A stretch of 64,000 bases of DNA, from NCBI RefSeq assembly GCF_031457455.1, contig NZ_JAVDWU010000013.1, positions 59,673-123,672 on the forward strand. The letters are read 5' to 3'. The notes beneath the pieces were generated by a model. It was not told where the DNA came from. It was given only the letters and a program-made list of their open reading frames with translations, and made no database searches. A program made the position numbers and the translations under genes. The stretch comes from Hydrogenophaga palleronii_A (GTDB taxonomy: Bacteria; Pseudomonadota; Gammaproteobacteria; Burkholderiales; Burkholderiaceae_C). This document shows, in pieces, positions 24,094 through 32,059 of the stretch (positions are counted from its first letter, which is position 1; each line of letters opens with the position of its first letter).

Positions 24094-24681
24094 ATGAAAA
24101 ACGCCCGCATCTCCGTTATCGCCCTTGCCCTCTCCACCCTGGTGGCTGGCCAAGCCCTGGCCGCCGATCCTGCTGCTGCCAAGACCCGTGAGCAGGTTCG
24201 CGCCGAATACATCCAGGCCCAGCGCAATGGCGACGTGATCGTCAACGGCGAAATCGGCCTGACCGCCAAGCAACTGAACCCTGATCTCTACCCCGCCCAG
24301 GCTTCCGCACAGGGCAAGAGCCGCGCCGACGTGCAGGCCGAACTGCGCGAAGCCGTGCGCACCGGTGCCGTGGTGGCGGTGGCCGAGAGCGGCCAGACCC
24401 GCAGCGAGCTGGATCCCCAGCGCTACGCCAGCGCCCATACCGTGGCCGGCAAGAGCCGCGCTGAAGTGAAGGCCGAGCTGGCCGAAGCCCGGCGCAACGG
24501 TGATGTGGTGGCCAATGGTGAAATCGGCCTGACAGCCAAGCAGATCAACCCCGATCTGTACCCGAGCGAAGTGACCGCCCAGGGCAAGACCCGCGCAGAA
24601 GTGCGTGCCGAACTGGCCCAGGCGCGCCGCGACGGCAGCCTGAACGTCAACGGCAACCAGTACCCCGCATCGGTTAACTGA
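24094..24681 (+). CDS. Secreted DUF4148 triple-repeat protein
   Basis: 195 residues from ATG 24094, with AAGGAAACTCTGTC upstream. The signal peptide is MKNARISVIALALSTLVAGQ ending ALAA, so the product is periplasmic or exported. The mature part is three DUF4148 units of about 55 residues, each with a K(T/S)RA(E/D)V(R/Q/K)AEL core: units 1 and 3 share NGEIGLTAKQ(L/I)NPDLYP and unit 2 is diverged. DUF4148 proteins are widespread in Burkholderiales and usually have one repeat; their function is unknown. The gene has its own promoter region and a terminator, and is not part of the neighbouring operons. Confidence 0.85.
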   Translation: MKNARISVIALALSTLVAGQALAADPAAAKTREQVRAEYIQAQRNGDVIVNGEIGLTAKQLNPDLYPAQASAQGKSRADVQAELREAVRTGAVVAVAESGQTRSELDPQRYASAHTVAGKSRAEVKAELAEARRNGDVVANGEIGLTAKQINPDLYPSEVTAQGKTRAEVRAELAQARRDGSLNVNGNQYPASVN

Positions 24682-24720
24682 ACGAAGCCAGGCCAGCGTG
24701 CCTCAAGCCCGGCAGCCCGC

Positions 24721-24739
24721 AAAGGCCGCCGGGCCTTTT
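24721..24739 (+). terminator. Intrinsic terminator after the DUF4148 gene
   Basis: AAAGGCC and GGCCTTT form a perfect 7-bp stem around GCCG, followed by TTTTG. It lies 40 bases after the stop codon, in the plus-strand direction. Confidence 0.7.
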
Positions 24740-24765
24740 GTCGTGTAGGGCGCGACCTGTATAAA
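24738..24765 (+). promoter_or_regulatory. Candidate sigma-70 promoter of the aldo/keto reductase gene
   Basis: TTGTCG at 24738-24743 and TATAAA at 24760-24765 are separated by 16 bases, about 40 bases before the ATG at 24807. It abuts the preceding terminator. Assigned by consensus match only. Confidence 0.4.
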
Positions 24766-24806
24766 GTGGTGGCAGTCACAGTTCATCCATGCATCGAAAG
24801 GCATCC

Positions 24807-25805
24807 ATGAAACAACGCAGACTGGGCGCCTCCGGCCCTTTGACATCGACCCTGGGGCTGGGTTGCATGGGCATGAGCGAGTTCTATGGCGAGACCAACG
24901 ACGCCAACTCGCTGCGCACACTGGAGAAAGCGCTGACGCTCGGGATCACCCACTTCGATTCGGCAGACACTTACGGCCTTGGGCACAACGAGTCGCTGTT
25001 GGGTCGTTTCATCGCGCAAGGCGGATCGGCGCGCCGGCAGCAAATGGTGATCGCGACCAAGTTCGGCATCGTGCGGGCGACCGGCCAGTACGAGCGGCGC
25101 ATCGACAACTCCCCCGCCTACATTCGAGAGGCCTGCGAGGCTTCGCTGCGGCGGCTGGGTGTGGATCGCATCGACCTCTATTACTGCCACCGCCGCGATC
25201 CGGCCGTTCCCATCGAGGAGGTGGTGGGCGTCATGGGTGAACTGGTGAGCTCGGGCAAAGTCGGTGCCATTGGCCTGTCGGAGGTGTCCGTGGATTCGCT
25301 GCGTCGAGCCCATGCCGTCGCGCCGATTGCGGCCGTGCAAAGCGAGTATTCGCTGTGGAGCCGAGAGCCCGAGGCTGGCATGCTGGCCGCCTGCGCGGAA
25401 CTGGGGACGGCGTTTGTGGCGTACAGCCCGCTAGGCCGCGCCTTCCTCACCGGCACCCTCGACGTGAGCCAGTTGGCCGACAACGATTTCCGCAAGCACA
25501 ACCCGCGGTTTGTGGGCGAGGCACAGGCCACGAACCAGCGTCTGGTGGCCTCGCTGGCGGCGTTCGCGGCCGAGCGCCAGCTGAGCAATGCACAGGTCGC
25601 CCTGGCCTGGATGCTCAACAAACATCCGCATGTGATACCGATTCCCGGCACCCGCCGGATCGCCCATTTGGAGAGCAATGTGAGCGCGGCCGATATCGTG
25701 CTCACGCCTGGTGAGATCGCGCAACTGGATCTGCTGTTCGACCCGACGGTGGTGGCCGGCGCGCGCTACCCCGATGCGGGCCTCGTGGGGATGGAGACCC
25801 GATAA
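24807..25805 (+). CDS. Aldo/keto reductase (AKR13-like)
   Basis: 332 residues from ATG 24807 (MKQRRLGASGPLTSTLGLGC), with GAAAGGCATCC upstream; an earlier ATG at 24789 has no such site. The family's catalytic tetrad is visible: Asp in FDSADTYGLG with the following Tyr, Lys in VIATKFGIV, and His in DLYYCHRRDP. The NADPH-binding end reads IPIPGTRRIAHLESNVSAAD. It is a TIM-barrel NADPH-dependent carbonyl reductase, soluble and general, with unknown physiological substrate. It is a single gene between the DUF4148 gene and mobR. The 124-base gap after it (25806-25929) is convergent with mobR, and I see no clear terminator there. Confidence 0.87.
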   Translation: MKQRRLGASGPLTSTLGLGCMGMSEFYGETNDANSLRTLEKALTLGITHFDSADTYGLGHNESLLGRFIAQGGSARRQQMVIATKFGIVRATGQYERRIDNSPAYIREACEASLRRLGVDRIDLYYCHRRDPAVPIEEVVGVMGELVSSGKVGAIGLSEVSVDSLRRAHAVAPIAAVQSEYSLWSREPEAGMLAACAELGTAFVAYSPLGRAFLTGTLDVSQLADNDFRKHNPRFVGEAQATNQRLVASLAAFAAERQLSNAQVALAWMLNKHPHVIPIPGTRRIAHLESNVSAADIVLTPGEIAQLDLLFDPTVVAGARYPDAGLVGMETR

Positions 25806-25929
25806 AGACCCAGGAGGCTGCGTCAGGCTCTCCTCACGCCACCGAACAGCAACACGCCAACATGCACTCTGCGCTAGCCTGGGCGCAAGACGAACACACT
25901 CTGGGCACCAATGGCCGCGATCCCCGACC

Positions 25930-26352
25930 TCAACCCAGCCCGAGTGCCTTTTTTGCCAGCGCAATGAAGGCGGCCTCTTCAGCGGGTGACAGCGGTTTGA
26001 GGATGTCGGCCTGCAAGGCCTCGACCACCGGCCGGCAGGCGCTCAGCAACTGCTTGCCCTCGCGCGTGAGGTGCAGCTGGCGCGCCCGGCGATCCTGTGC
26101 GCTGATTTCGCGCCGCACCAGGCCCTTGTTCTCCAGGCGATCGATCACCCCGCCTATCGTGGCGCGGTCAAAGCTGATGGTCGCGGCCAGACTGGCCTGG
26201 TCAATGCCGGGCTGCTGCGCGATGGCGTCAAGCGCAGCGAATTGCACCGATGTCATGTCGAAACCCGCTGCCGTCATCTGCGCCTGAAAAACCTGTGTCG
26301 ACTGCTGGTGCAGCCGCCGGATCAAATGACCGGCCATCGCCCTGGTGTCCAT
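25930..26352 (-). CDS. mobR: MarR-family regulator, probable MobR (3-hydroxybenzoate-responsive repressor)
   Basis: 140 residues from ATG 26352. The winged helix is clear: DQASLAATISFDRATIGGVIDRLENKGLV followed by the DRR wing (AQDRRARQLHLTREGK). It is divergent from mobA with a 128-base intergenic region. In Comamonas testosteroni a MarR-type protein, MobR, is likewise encoded next to mobA and represses it until 3-hydroxybenzoate binds. The same arrangement, plus a perfect palindrome overlapping the mobA promoter, supports the same role here. The name rests on context and family. I could not align it to the published sequence. Confidence 0.82.
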   Translation of the reverse strand: MDTRAMAGHLIRRLHQQSTQVFQAQMTAAGFDMTSVQFAALDAIAQQPGIDQASLAATISFDRATIGGVIDRLENKGLVRREISAQDRRARQLHLTREGKQLLSACRPVVEALQADILKPLSPAEEAAFIALAKKALGLG

Positions 26353-26403
26353 CCTGCCTCCGTTGATGCCGACAGGCGCACGACGCGCCTTCGTCCGATG
26401 AGC

Positions 26404-26433
26404 TTGACGATTCTAAGTATGCGAACATATGAT
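26404..26433 (+). promoter_or_regulatory. mobA promoter
   Basis: TTGACG at 26404-26409 and TATGAT at 26428-26433 with an 18-base spacer. The -10 lies inside the palindrome spacer, so a bound repressor would block RNA polymerase. The distance to the mobA ATG at 26481 is about 48 bases. Confidence 0.6.
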
Positions 26434-26444
26434 ATGCATACTTA
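26414..26444. promoter_or_regulatory. MobR operator: 9-bp palindrome TAAGTATGC-N13-GCATACTTA
   Basis: Perfect 9-bp arms at 26414-26422 and 26436-26444. They are spaced about two helical turns apart centre to centre, as expected for a MarR dimer. The site covers the mobA -10 region and lies between the divergent starts of mobR and mobA. Confidence 0.7.
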
Positions 26445-26480
26445 TTATTTTTGGAGCAGCAGTCGCTCCTAGGAGTCCGC

Positions 26481-28388
26481 ATGCAATACCACCTCAACGG
26501 CTTCCATCCCGGCGATCCCGATGTCCTGCCGGCGGCACCCGATCACCGCCGCGCGGACGATCCATTGCCGGCTGTGGTGGATGTGCTGATCGCCGGTTCC
26601 GGACCGGCTGGCCTGTGCCTGGCCGCCCAGCTGGCCAGGGTGCCGCAAATCCGCACCTTGCTCGTGGAGCCCAAACCGGGTCCGACGGAGAAGGGGCAAG
26701 CCGATGGCATCAGCGTGCGCACCATGGAAATGTTCCAGGCCTTCGGCTTTGCCGAAAAGGTCTTGCGCGAATCGGTGTGGATCAACGAGACCACCTTCTG
26801 GTCGCCCGGTGACAGCGCCTCCCTGTGCCGCGTCGCCCGCGTGCAGGACGTGCCCGATGGTGTCTCCGAGATGCCGCATGTGCTGATCAACCAGGCCCGG
26901 GTGCACGACCTGTTTCTCGATGTGATGCACAACGCACCCACCCGGCTGGCGCCGGACTACGGCTTGAAGGTGGCCACGCTGTCGATCGACCCGACCACCG
27001 CCGACTACCCCGTCACGGTCACCCTGGCGCACACCGCGCCGGGTCGCGAAGGGCAAACCGAGACCGTGCGGGCCAACTATGTGATTGGCTGCGATGGCGC
27101 ACGCTCCAACGTGCGCAGCGCCATCGGCGGAGCGCTGCACGGCGATGCGGCGCACCAGGCCTGGGGCGTGATCGACCTGCTGGCCGTCACCGATTTTCCC
27201 GACTGGCGCAAGAAGTCCTTCGTGCGCTCGCAGGACGACGGCATCCTCATGGTCTTGCCGCGAGAAGGCGGCCACCTGGTGCGCCTGTATGTCGAGCTCG
27301 ACCAGCTGGGCGCGCACGAACGCGCCGCAGACCGGGGCATGAACGCGGACGACATCATCGCCAAGGCGCAGCGCATCTTTCAACCCTTCAAGCTTGAGGT
27401 GAAGGAAGTGGTCTGGTGGTCGATCTACGAGATCGGTCACCGGCTGACCGACAAGTTCGACGATGTGCCCCCCGCCGAGGTGGCCACCCGAACCCCTCGC
27501 GTGATGCTGGCTGGCGACGCCTGCCACACCCACAGCCCCAAGGCCGGCCAGGGCATGAACGTGTCGATGGGTGACACCTTCAACCTGGGGTGGAAGCTCA
27601 TCTCTGTGCTGACCGGACGCGCCGACCCTGCCCTGCTGCACAGCTATTCCGGAGAGCGGCGCGCAGCGGCCCAGGGCCTGGTGGAATTCGATCACAAGTG
27701 GGCTCGCGTGGTGGGTGCGCGTGCAGACAACGACACCGTCGACGGCCTGCCCCGCGTGGCCCGCGAGTTCGTCAACAACCTGCCTTTCACCTGCGGCCTG
27801 ACGATCCAGTACGAGCCCGGCGCCCTGACCGGCATGCCGACCCATCAGCATCTCGCGCCCGGTTTCGATATTGGCAAACGCTTCCACTCCGCACCCGTGG
27901 TCCGGCTGGCCGACGCCAAACCCATGCAGTTGGGTCACACCATCGAGGCAGACGCCCGCTTCCGCCTGTTTGTTTTTGCGCCGACCAGCGACACGGGTGC
28001 GCCAGGGGGTGCGACCGCCTCGCTGTGCGACTGGCTTGAGCACGATGCAACGTCGCCGCTGCGTCGCCACACCGCACCGGGCGAGGACGTGGATGCCGTC
28101 ATCGACGCCCGCGCCGTGTTCCAGCAGGGTTTTCGCGAGCTGGACCACGCCGCCATGCCCACGCTGCTGCGCCCGCACGTGGGCCGATTCGGGCTGTGCG
28201 ACTATGAAAAAGTCTTCTGTGCTGACCTGAAGCGGGGCGAAGACATCTTCGAGATGCGCGGCATCGACCGAGGAACCGGCTGCGTCGTCATCGTGCGCCC
28301 GGATCAGTACGTGGGCCACATCCTGCCGCTGCAGGCGCGAGAGGAGCTGGCCGCGTACTTCGCGGGCATCCTGCGGGTGCGCGGCTGA
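26481..28388 (+). CDS. mobA: 3-hydroxybenzoate 4-monooxygenase (MobA), FAD-dependent
   Basis: 635 residues from ATG 26481 with AGGAGTCCGC upstream. It resembles Comamonas testosteroni MobA (about 639 residues) from end to end: MQYHLNGFHPG at the start, VDVLIAGSGPAGLCLAAQL (FAD-binding GxGxxG), KGQADGISVRTMEMFQAFGF, ARVHDLFLDVM, GCDGARSNVR, AGDACHTHSPKAGQGMNVSM (second FAD motif with the GD box), and a C-terminal thioredoxin-like domain ending GIDRGTGCVVIVRPDQYVG. It hydroxylates 3-hydroxybenzoate to protocatechuate with NADPH and O2. No ring-cleavage gene is in the window, so downstream steps must be elsewhere. It is a single gene under MobR control. Confidence 0.9.
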   Translation: MQYHLNGFHPGDPDVLPAAPDHRRADDPLPAVVDVLIAGSGPAGLCLAAQLARVPQIRTLLVEPKPGPTEKGQADGISVRTMEMFQAFGFAEKVLRESVWINETTFWSPGDSASLCRVARVQDVPDGVSEMPHVLINQARVHDLFLDVMHNAPTRLAPDYGLKVATLSIDPTTADYPVTVTLAHTAPGREGQTETVRANYVIGCDGARSNVRSAIGGALHGDAAHQAWGVIDLLAVTDFPDWRKKSFVRSQDDGILMVLPREGGHLVRLYVELDQLGAHERAADRGMNADDIIAKAQRIFQPFKLEVKEVVWWSIYEIGHRLTDKFDDVPPAEVATRTPRVMLAGDACHTHSPKAGQGMNVSMGDTFNLGWKLISVLTGRADPALLHSYSGERRAAAQGLVEFDHKWARVVGARADNDTVDGLPRVAREFVNNLPFTCGLTIQYEPGALTGMPTHQHLAPGFDIGKRFHSAPVVRLADAKPMQLGHTIEADARFRLFVFAPTSDTGAPGGATASLCDWLEHDATSPLRRHTAPGEDVDAVIDARAVFQQGFRELDHAAMPTLLRPHVGRFGLCDYEKVFCADLKRGEDIFEMRGIDRGTGCVVIVRPDQYVGHILPLQAREELAAYFAGILRVRG

Positions 28389-28421
28389 GCCTCGGGAGGT
28401 GGAGCGAGCCGGCGTGACTTG

Positions 28422-28463
28422 ACTGGACAGAACAAAACCAATCACCGTCACTTGGTGTCCAGT
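28422..28463. repeat. 8-bp inverted repeat (hairpin) after mobA
   Basis: ACTGGACA and TGTCCAGT flank 26 bases, about 35 bases after the mobA stop. It could be the transcript end of mobA or a fossil insertion-sequence terminus. There is no direct repeat or transposase trace. Confidence 0.4.
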
Positions 28464-28525
28464 TTATTCAGAGCAGCTCACTTTGCCGACGCATGCGGCT
28501 CTTGCGTGGAGTGACCATTGGTCTG

Positions 28526-28557
28526 CAGCTTTGGGTCAAGTCGTTGTGCCAAAGCTG
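28526..28557. repeat. 9-bp hairpin in the mobA/transglutaminase intergenic region
   Basis: CAGCTTTGG pairs perfectly with CCAAAGCTG over a 14-base loop. The gap 28389-28655 is convergent: mobA ends on the plus strand and the transglutaminase-like gene ends on the minus strand. The hairpin may serve as a shared terminator-like structure, or be an extragenic repeat. Confidence 0.45.
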
Positions 28558-28655
28558 ATCAAGAGTTTGATGTCTGCATGCACGATGCTGAACGACCCTG
28601 TACCGGCCAAGAGGTGATCTTGCGGATCAAGTCCCCGTGGCTCTGCTGGACTCGA

Positions 28656-29555
28656 TCAAAACTGCACCTCAAGATCACCATCCATCCTGTACCTGGCCAG
28701 GTGCCCCATTTCGTTTGTGGCTTTGTCCCCATAGATCTGAAAGGGAAGGTAGTGCTGATCAGAAGGTAGCCACCTCCTCTTCTGTGCATCGATCGTTTGC
28801 CAGCATCCGTTCAATAGCACCTGTGCCCAATCGTGGTATTCGTCAACACGCAGCAAGAGGTCCTTATCCACCACGTAGCCACCGACCATTCGCGACGGAA
28901 TGGCGTTCGCTCGGGCCAGAGCGACAACCAATGCGGCATATTCGGTGCAGTCCCCCGCTCGTGTCCTCAGCGCATTGAGCGCCCCCTTGCCCTGTGGCAC
29001 ATAGCCTTCGTATGTCAAAGCCGCCTGTACCCACTCATAGATGGCCTTCACCGTTTCACGCTCGGAAGGCCTGCGCAGTTGCCGTGCAAGGGTTTGTATT
29101 TCTTGGGCATGTGACTCGATATGCGTTTCTGCCTCAAGCCAGGAAGGTGAGCCCGACATTTGTGAGGCACATACGGTTCCGTCCAACCGCACCCTCATCG
29201 AAATCTCCACGGGGATGCTCGCGTAGGCGGGAAAGCGATCAAAGGCGACTGACAACACCTGATGCCCAAATGGGTCTGTGGCCGCATGGTGAGGCCTTGA
29301 CACAACAAGGCTTGACAAGGTCTGTCCCGCCAAATGCATGGGCAGGTAGCACCAAAAGCGCTGATCCATCAGGACGTTGCGGGACGGGTTGTGGAAGAGA
29401 ATCCGCATCCGCAACAGCCGCTCAATTGGCGCCGGTTGATCATTGGGGACACGGGTCGCACAGTTGCCACAACCGGCAGCGAACAATGGGTGCGAAAAAG
29501 CCAGGCCAAGACCGACCGCAGATGCTTTCAGCAAGCGTCGTCGTTGGCCAGTCAT
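28656..29555 (-). CDS. Exported transglutaminase-like cysteine enzyme
   Basis: 299 residues from ATG 29555 (MTGQRRRLLKASAVGLGLAF); a GTG at 29561 overlapping the upstream stop as GTGA is the alternative. The start is a twin-arginine-like signal (RRRLLKASA) followed by a hydrophobic stretch and AAGC, which could also be a lipobox. The core shows the papain-like transglutaminase triad: Cys203 in RAGDCTEYAALVVALARA, His241 in VDEYHDWAQVLL, Asp256 in CWQTIDAQKR. Such domains cleave or cross-link peptides or amides in the periplasm or cell envelope. As the last gene of the secretion cluster it may process or anchor the exported surface proteins. That link is inferred from position. Confidence 0.78.
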   Translation of the reverse strand: MTGQRRRLLKASAVGLGLAFSHPLFAAGCGNCATRVPNDQPAPIERLLRMRILFHNPSRNVLMDQRFWCYLPMHLAGQTLSSLVVSRPHHAATDPFGHQVLSVAFDRFPAYASIPVEISMRVRLDGTVCASQMSGSPSWLEAETHIESHAQEIQTLARQLRRPSERETVKAIYEWVQAALTYEGYVPQGKGALNALRTRAGDCTEYAALVVALARANAIPSRMVGGYVVDKDLLLRVDEYHDWAQVLLNGCWQTIDAQKRRWLPSDQHYLPFQIYGDKATNEMGHLARYRMDGDLEVQF

Positions 29556-29557
29556 GC

Positions 29558-30520
29558 TCACCCCAAGCAGGCGGTTTTCTTCGGCCCTCGTTCACGAGCC
29601 TTCCACACAGCATCTTGCCTGGCCATCTCTCGCCCGAATTCAGTATGTGTACCTGTAAACACAAACAAGGGAGAAGGGCTGGCGGCCGCCAGCAGCTTGT
29701 TCAATTCATCTTCACCAGGTGACGATGACACCAGAAGCACCACGGCAGCCGGTGCGACTCGCTGGCTCTTTCCCGTTCCGGCTCGGGATTGCATGGCCTT
29801 CTTCAGGCCTTGCTCGTCCACCTGACTGAGCTGCATCGCATCAGGCATGGTCTTCAAGAAATCGCTTCGAGTGGCATCCGTCAGCACCAACGCACCAGGT
29901 TGTTGGGTGAGAAACCACACATCTGCCGCTGACAGCTGGACCAGTTCGTCCAGTCGGACAGGAACCCCCACCAACTTGATCCCCTCTCGAACCAGCCCAA
30001 TCACACCCCCCTGCAGCACGGACACCCGCTTGTAACCCGACTTCTTTAGTCTCGTGCACACAGATGAGAGATGCAGATCATCCACGCCTCGCCCCATCAG
30101 GATGACTTGCTGTTCTTTCCAGTACGGCTTGACAACCAACTCTGACTCGCTGGACGAAATGGCTTCGCGGACTCGAAACCGATCAAACTGTGCGCGCGGG
30201 CGCAGATCAATCAACGCAGCGTCCTGTTTTCCAATTTGCGACAAAAGCTCGCCAGGCGGACGAATGCATGCGGGATCGACGTCAGAGGCCGATCCACCTG
30301 CTGCCGGCATGCCCGCGCTAGCTCCATCATCTCGTCTGCACATCGAACCCGCCCTAGGGAGTTCCTTGAGAATGTTGGGCAGCTCACTGGGATCAAGAGC
30401 CTGTCCCCATGCAGGCAAAGAAAACACATGCAGGCAGAACGCAACGGCCCCGGCGACCAAGGCGCTAGACCACAGCCCCCCCACGAACCGTCGAAGGGTA
30501 GAAAAAGTCACGTCAATCAT
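29558..30520 (-). CDS. Rhodanese-fold protein lacking the catalytic Cys, exported
   Basis: 320 residues from ATG 30520. An N-terminal signal/anchor (SALVAGAVAFCLHVFSLPAW) ends near GQA. The rhodanese-like part has PPGELLSQIGKQDAALIDLR, then VILMGRGVDDLHLSSVCTRL and GYKRVSVLQGGVIGLVREG. The place where sulfurtransferases have Cys in YC(x)SGxR reads LMGRGVDD, so it is probably not catalytic. A second, weaker repeat (VWFLTQQPGALVLTDATR) follows. It overlaps the pseudopilin gene by 8 bases and the transglutaminase-like gene by a few. A structural or binding role in the envelope is inferred. Function unknown. Confidence 0.6.
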   Translation of the reverse strand: MIDVTFSTLRRFVGGLWSSALVAGAVAFCLHVFSLPAWGQALDPSELPNILKELPRAGSMCRRDDGASAGMPAAGGSASDVDPACIRPPGELLSQIGKQDAALIDLRPRAQFDRFRVREAISSSESELVVKPYWKEQQVILMGRGVDDLHLSSVCTRLKKSGYKRVSVLQGGVIGLVREGIKLVGVPVRLDELVQLSAADVWFLTQQPGALVLTDATRSDFLKTMPDAMQLSQVDEQGLKKAMQSRAGTGKSQRVAPAAVVLLVSSSPGEDELNKLLAAASPSPLFVFTGTHTEFGREMARQDAVWKARERGPKKTACLG

Positions 30521-31103
30521 TCAGATCCTTCCGTTGGTCTGTGTTACCCACTGCCTGATCTCCTTGGCCTCCTTGGCCGGCGGGCAAAGCGGGATCTACT
30601 GTGGTGATTTCATGAATGAACAACCATTCGGCATAGCTGCTCTTTCCCGCCAGCAAGCGCAAATCGGGCTCAAACCCATCCTTCTTGATGACAGGCTCCT
30701 CAGAAAGTGAGTGAACACCAATGATCCTGTCGCCTATTCGAACCAGACCCCATTCGGCTTTGCCGGTCATGGGATCCACAAAAATCTTGCGCAGGTGCCT
30801 GACGGTTCCGGGTGATCTCGGGTCCAGGAGCAAATCCTCCAAAGAGGCAGGAAACTCCCGCTTCGCCCCCGCAGGTCGAAATGCGTAGTACCTCCCGATC
30901 GCCTCCTGAAATTGCCGCCCCACAGCCATCAACGCCTTCTCACGGTCACGCTTGGCAACGGTGCTGTAAACATCACTCGCCGCAGACAGGCCCAGCCCCA
31001 TCAATGCGATCAGAAACAGAAGCCACAGATAGGCAAATCCGGACTGATCGAGACCCTTCGGTAGTGCCGCCTGCCTGAAGGAGGCCTCTTCTCGGATCAC
31101 CAT
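30513..31103 (-). CDS. Atypical pseudopilin without Glu5
   Basis: 196 residues from ATG 31103, overlapping the previous stop by 7 bases. After a short leader it has QSGFAYLWLLFLIALMGLGLS, a prepilin-like cleavage site and hydrophobic helix, but position +5 of the mature chain is Trp instead of Glu. Loss of Glu5 is typical of the tip pseudopilin GspK, yet this protein is much shorter than GspK (about 300 residues). The rest (REFPASLEDLLLDPRSPGTV, KIFVDPMTGKAEWGLVRIGD) is like that of small GspG/GspH-type proteins with a DPMTG loop. It likely caps the pseudopilus of this variant system. Confidence 0.7.
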   Translation of the reverse strand: MVIREEASFRQAALPKGLDQSGFAYLWLLFLIALMGLGLSAASDVYSTVAKRDREKALMAVGRQFQEAIGRYYAFRPAGAKREFPASLEDLLLDPRSPGTVRHLRKIFVDPMTGKAEWGLVRIGDRIIGVHSLSEEPVIKKDGFEPDLRLLAGKSSYAEWLFIHEITTVDPALPAGQGGQGDQAVGNTDQRKDLND

Positions 31104-31555
31104 TCTGCAAACACCTCACCTCTGCGAGATGCCCCCTCCGCGCCGCTTCTTACGTCTGCAACGCCGCCTGTCTCAACATCGTCGGCAGGCACAACAATCC
31201 ACGTCTGCGATGACTCCGTGATGGGATCTGACGGAATGGCCCTCAGGTAGCGCTCGCCCACCAGTTCATCCAACGACTCGGGGTACCTCCCTTTGTCAGC
31301 AAGGAACCTGTCGATATTGATGCGCATGACCTTGAGGTTTTCCTTCAAGGCCACCTCCTTGGCGTTGTCAATCGATCCCATGTACCTGGGCGCAACGATG
31401 GTCAACAACAAGGCCACGATGGCCAGGACGACCAGCAGCTCGATCAAGGTGAACCCTCTGCTCCGTACAACCAATCGACCCTCCCCTGCGCCAGGACGGC
31501 TCAGGCGACACACCAACTTACCCATGAGGTTTTTCAACGGCATTTGCTTTTGCAT
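31097..31555 (-). CDS. Type II secretion pseudopilin (GspG-like)
   Basis: 152 residues from ATG 31555 with GAGGGGCGCAG upstream. The prepilin motif is SRGFTLIELLVVLAIVALLL, with Gly at -1, Phe at +1 and Glu at +5, and a long leader of about 33 residues. The mature domain has YMGSIDNAKEVALKENLKVM and KGRYPESLDELVGERYLRAIP, the GspG/PilA-like small globular head. It is one of four prepilin-like proteins in the locus. It needs a prepilin peptidase, which is not encoded in the window. Located between the other two minor pseudopilin genes. Confidence 0.82.
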   Translation of the reverse strand: MQKQMPLKNLMGKLVCRLSRPGAGEGRLVVRSRGFTLIELLVVLAIVALLLTIVAPRYMGSIDNAKEVALKENLKVMRINIDRFLADKGRYPESLDELVGERYLRAIPSDPITESSQTWIVVPADDVETGGVADVRSGAEGASRRGEVFAEW

Positions 31556-31564
31556 CTGCGCCCC

Positions 31565-32059
31565 TCACCAATCCCGATAGGGCACGCCATTGAGCCCCAC
31601 CTTGTCTGACTTTGAATAGATATCGAAGACGTCGTCTCCTTCCTGGGGATCATCAGGAGGAGATTGGTAGCTTCGCAGGTTCCAGGTTTGTTCTGCGCTG
31701 AGTCCCTGCGTAGCACTCATCGGATCACTTGGCAGGCGGCGTAGAAAGTACAGCTTCGCGGCCGTCGGGCTGCGTTGATCCTCCACCCCTTCCACCAGAG
31801 CTTCCAGCGTTTTCGGGTAGCCGGACTCTCCAATATTGGCCGGTATGCGCCCTTGTTCAGTGGCTCGCTTGTAGGCATCCAGCGCATCGCGAATCTGCGT
31901 CAAGGCCGTGCGCAACTCCCGCTCCTTTTCACGCTGCACGGAAACCTGAACCAAGGGCACTGCCACCGTGACCAAGATCGCCATGATGGCCAGCGTCAAC
32001 ATGAGCTCCACCAGTGTGAAACCCGATGCCTGCCAACGTGCAGCGCGAGCACGCGTCAC
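31565..32059 (-). CDS. Type II secretion pseudopilin (GspG/H-like)
   Basis: 164 residues from a GTG at 32059 that overlaps the secretin stop as GTGA. The leader MTRARAARWQASG is followed by FTLVELMLTLAIMAILVTVA, a standard type IV prepilin helix with Glu5. The head has REKERELRTALTQIRDALDAYK and YFLRRLPSDPMSATQGL; the DPM loop also occurs in the 30513-31103 protein. A minor or alternative major pseudopilin of the variant machine. Translational coupling to the secretin supports one operon. Confidence 0.82.
   Translation of the reverse strand: MTRARAARWQASGFTLVELMLTLAIMAILVTVAVPLVQVSVQREKERELRTALTQIRDALDAYKRATEQGRIPANIGESGYPKTLEALVEGVEDQRSPTAAKLYFLRRLPSDPMSATQGLSAEQTWNLRSYQSPPDDPQEGDDVFDIYSKSDKVGLNGVPYRDW

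Noticed and set aside
26481..28388. mobA as a phenol 2-monooxygenase
   Set aside because: The N-terminus and the C-terminal end resemble MobA closely, and the neighbouring MarR gene and operator match the mobR-mobA layout. Phenol hydroxylase similarity is only at the superfamily level.
28422..28463. Insertion-sequence terminus based on the 8-bp inverted repeat
   Set aside because: No transposase fragment, no second end and no target duplication found, so only reported as a hairpin.
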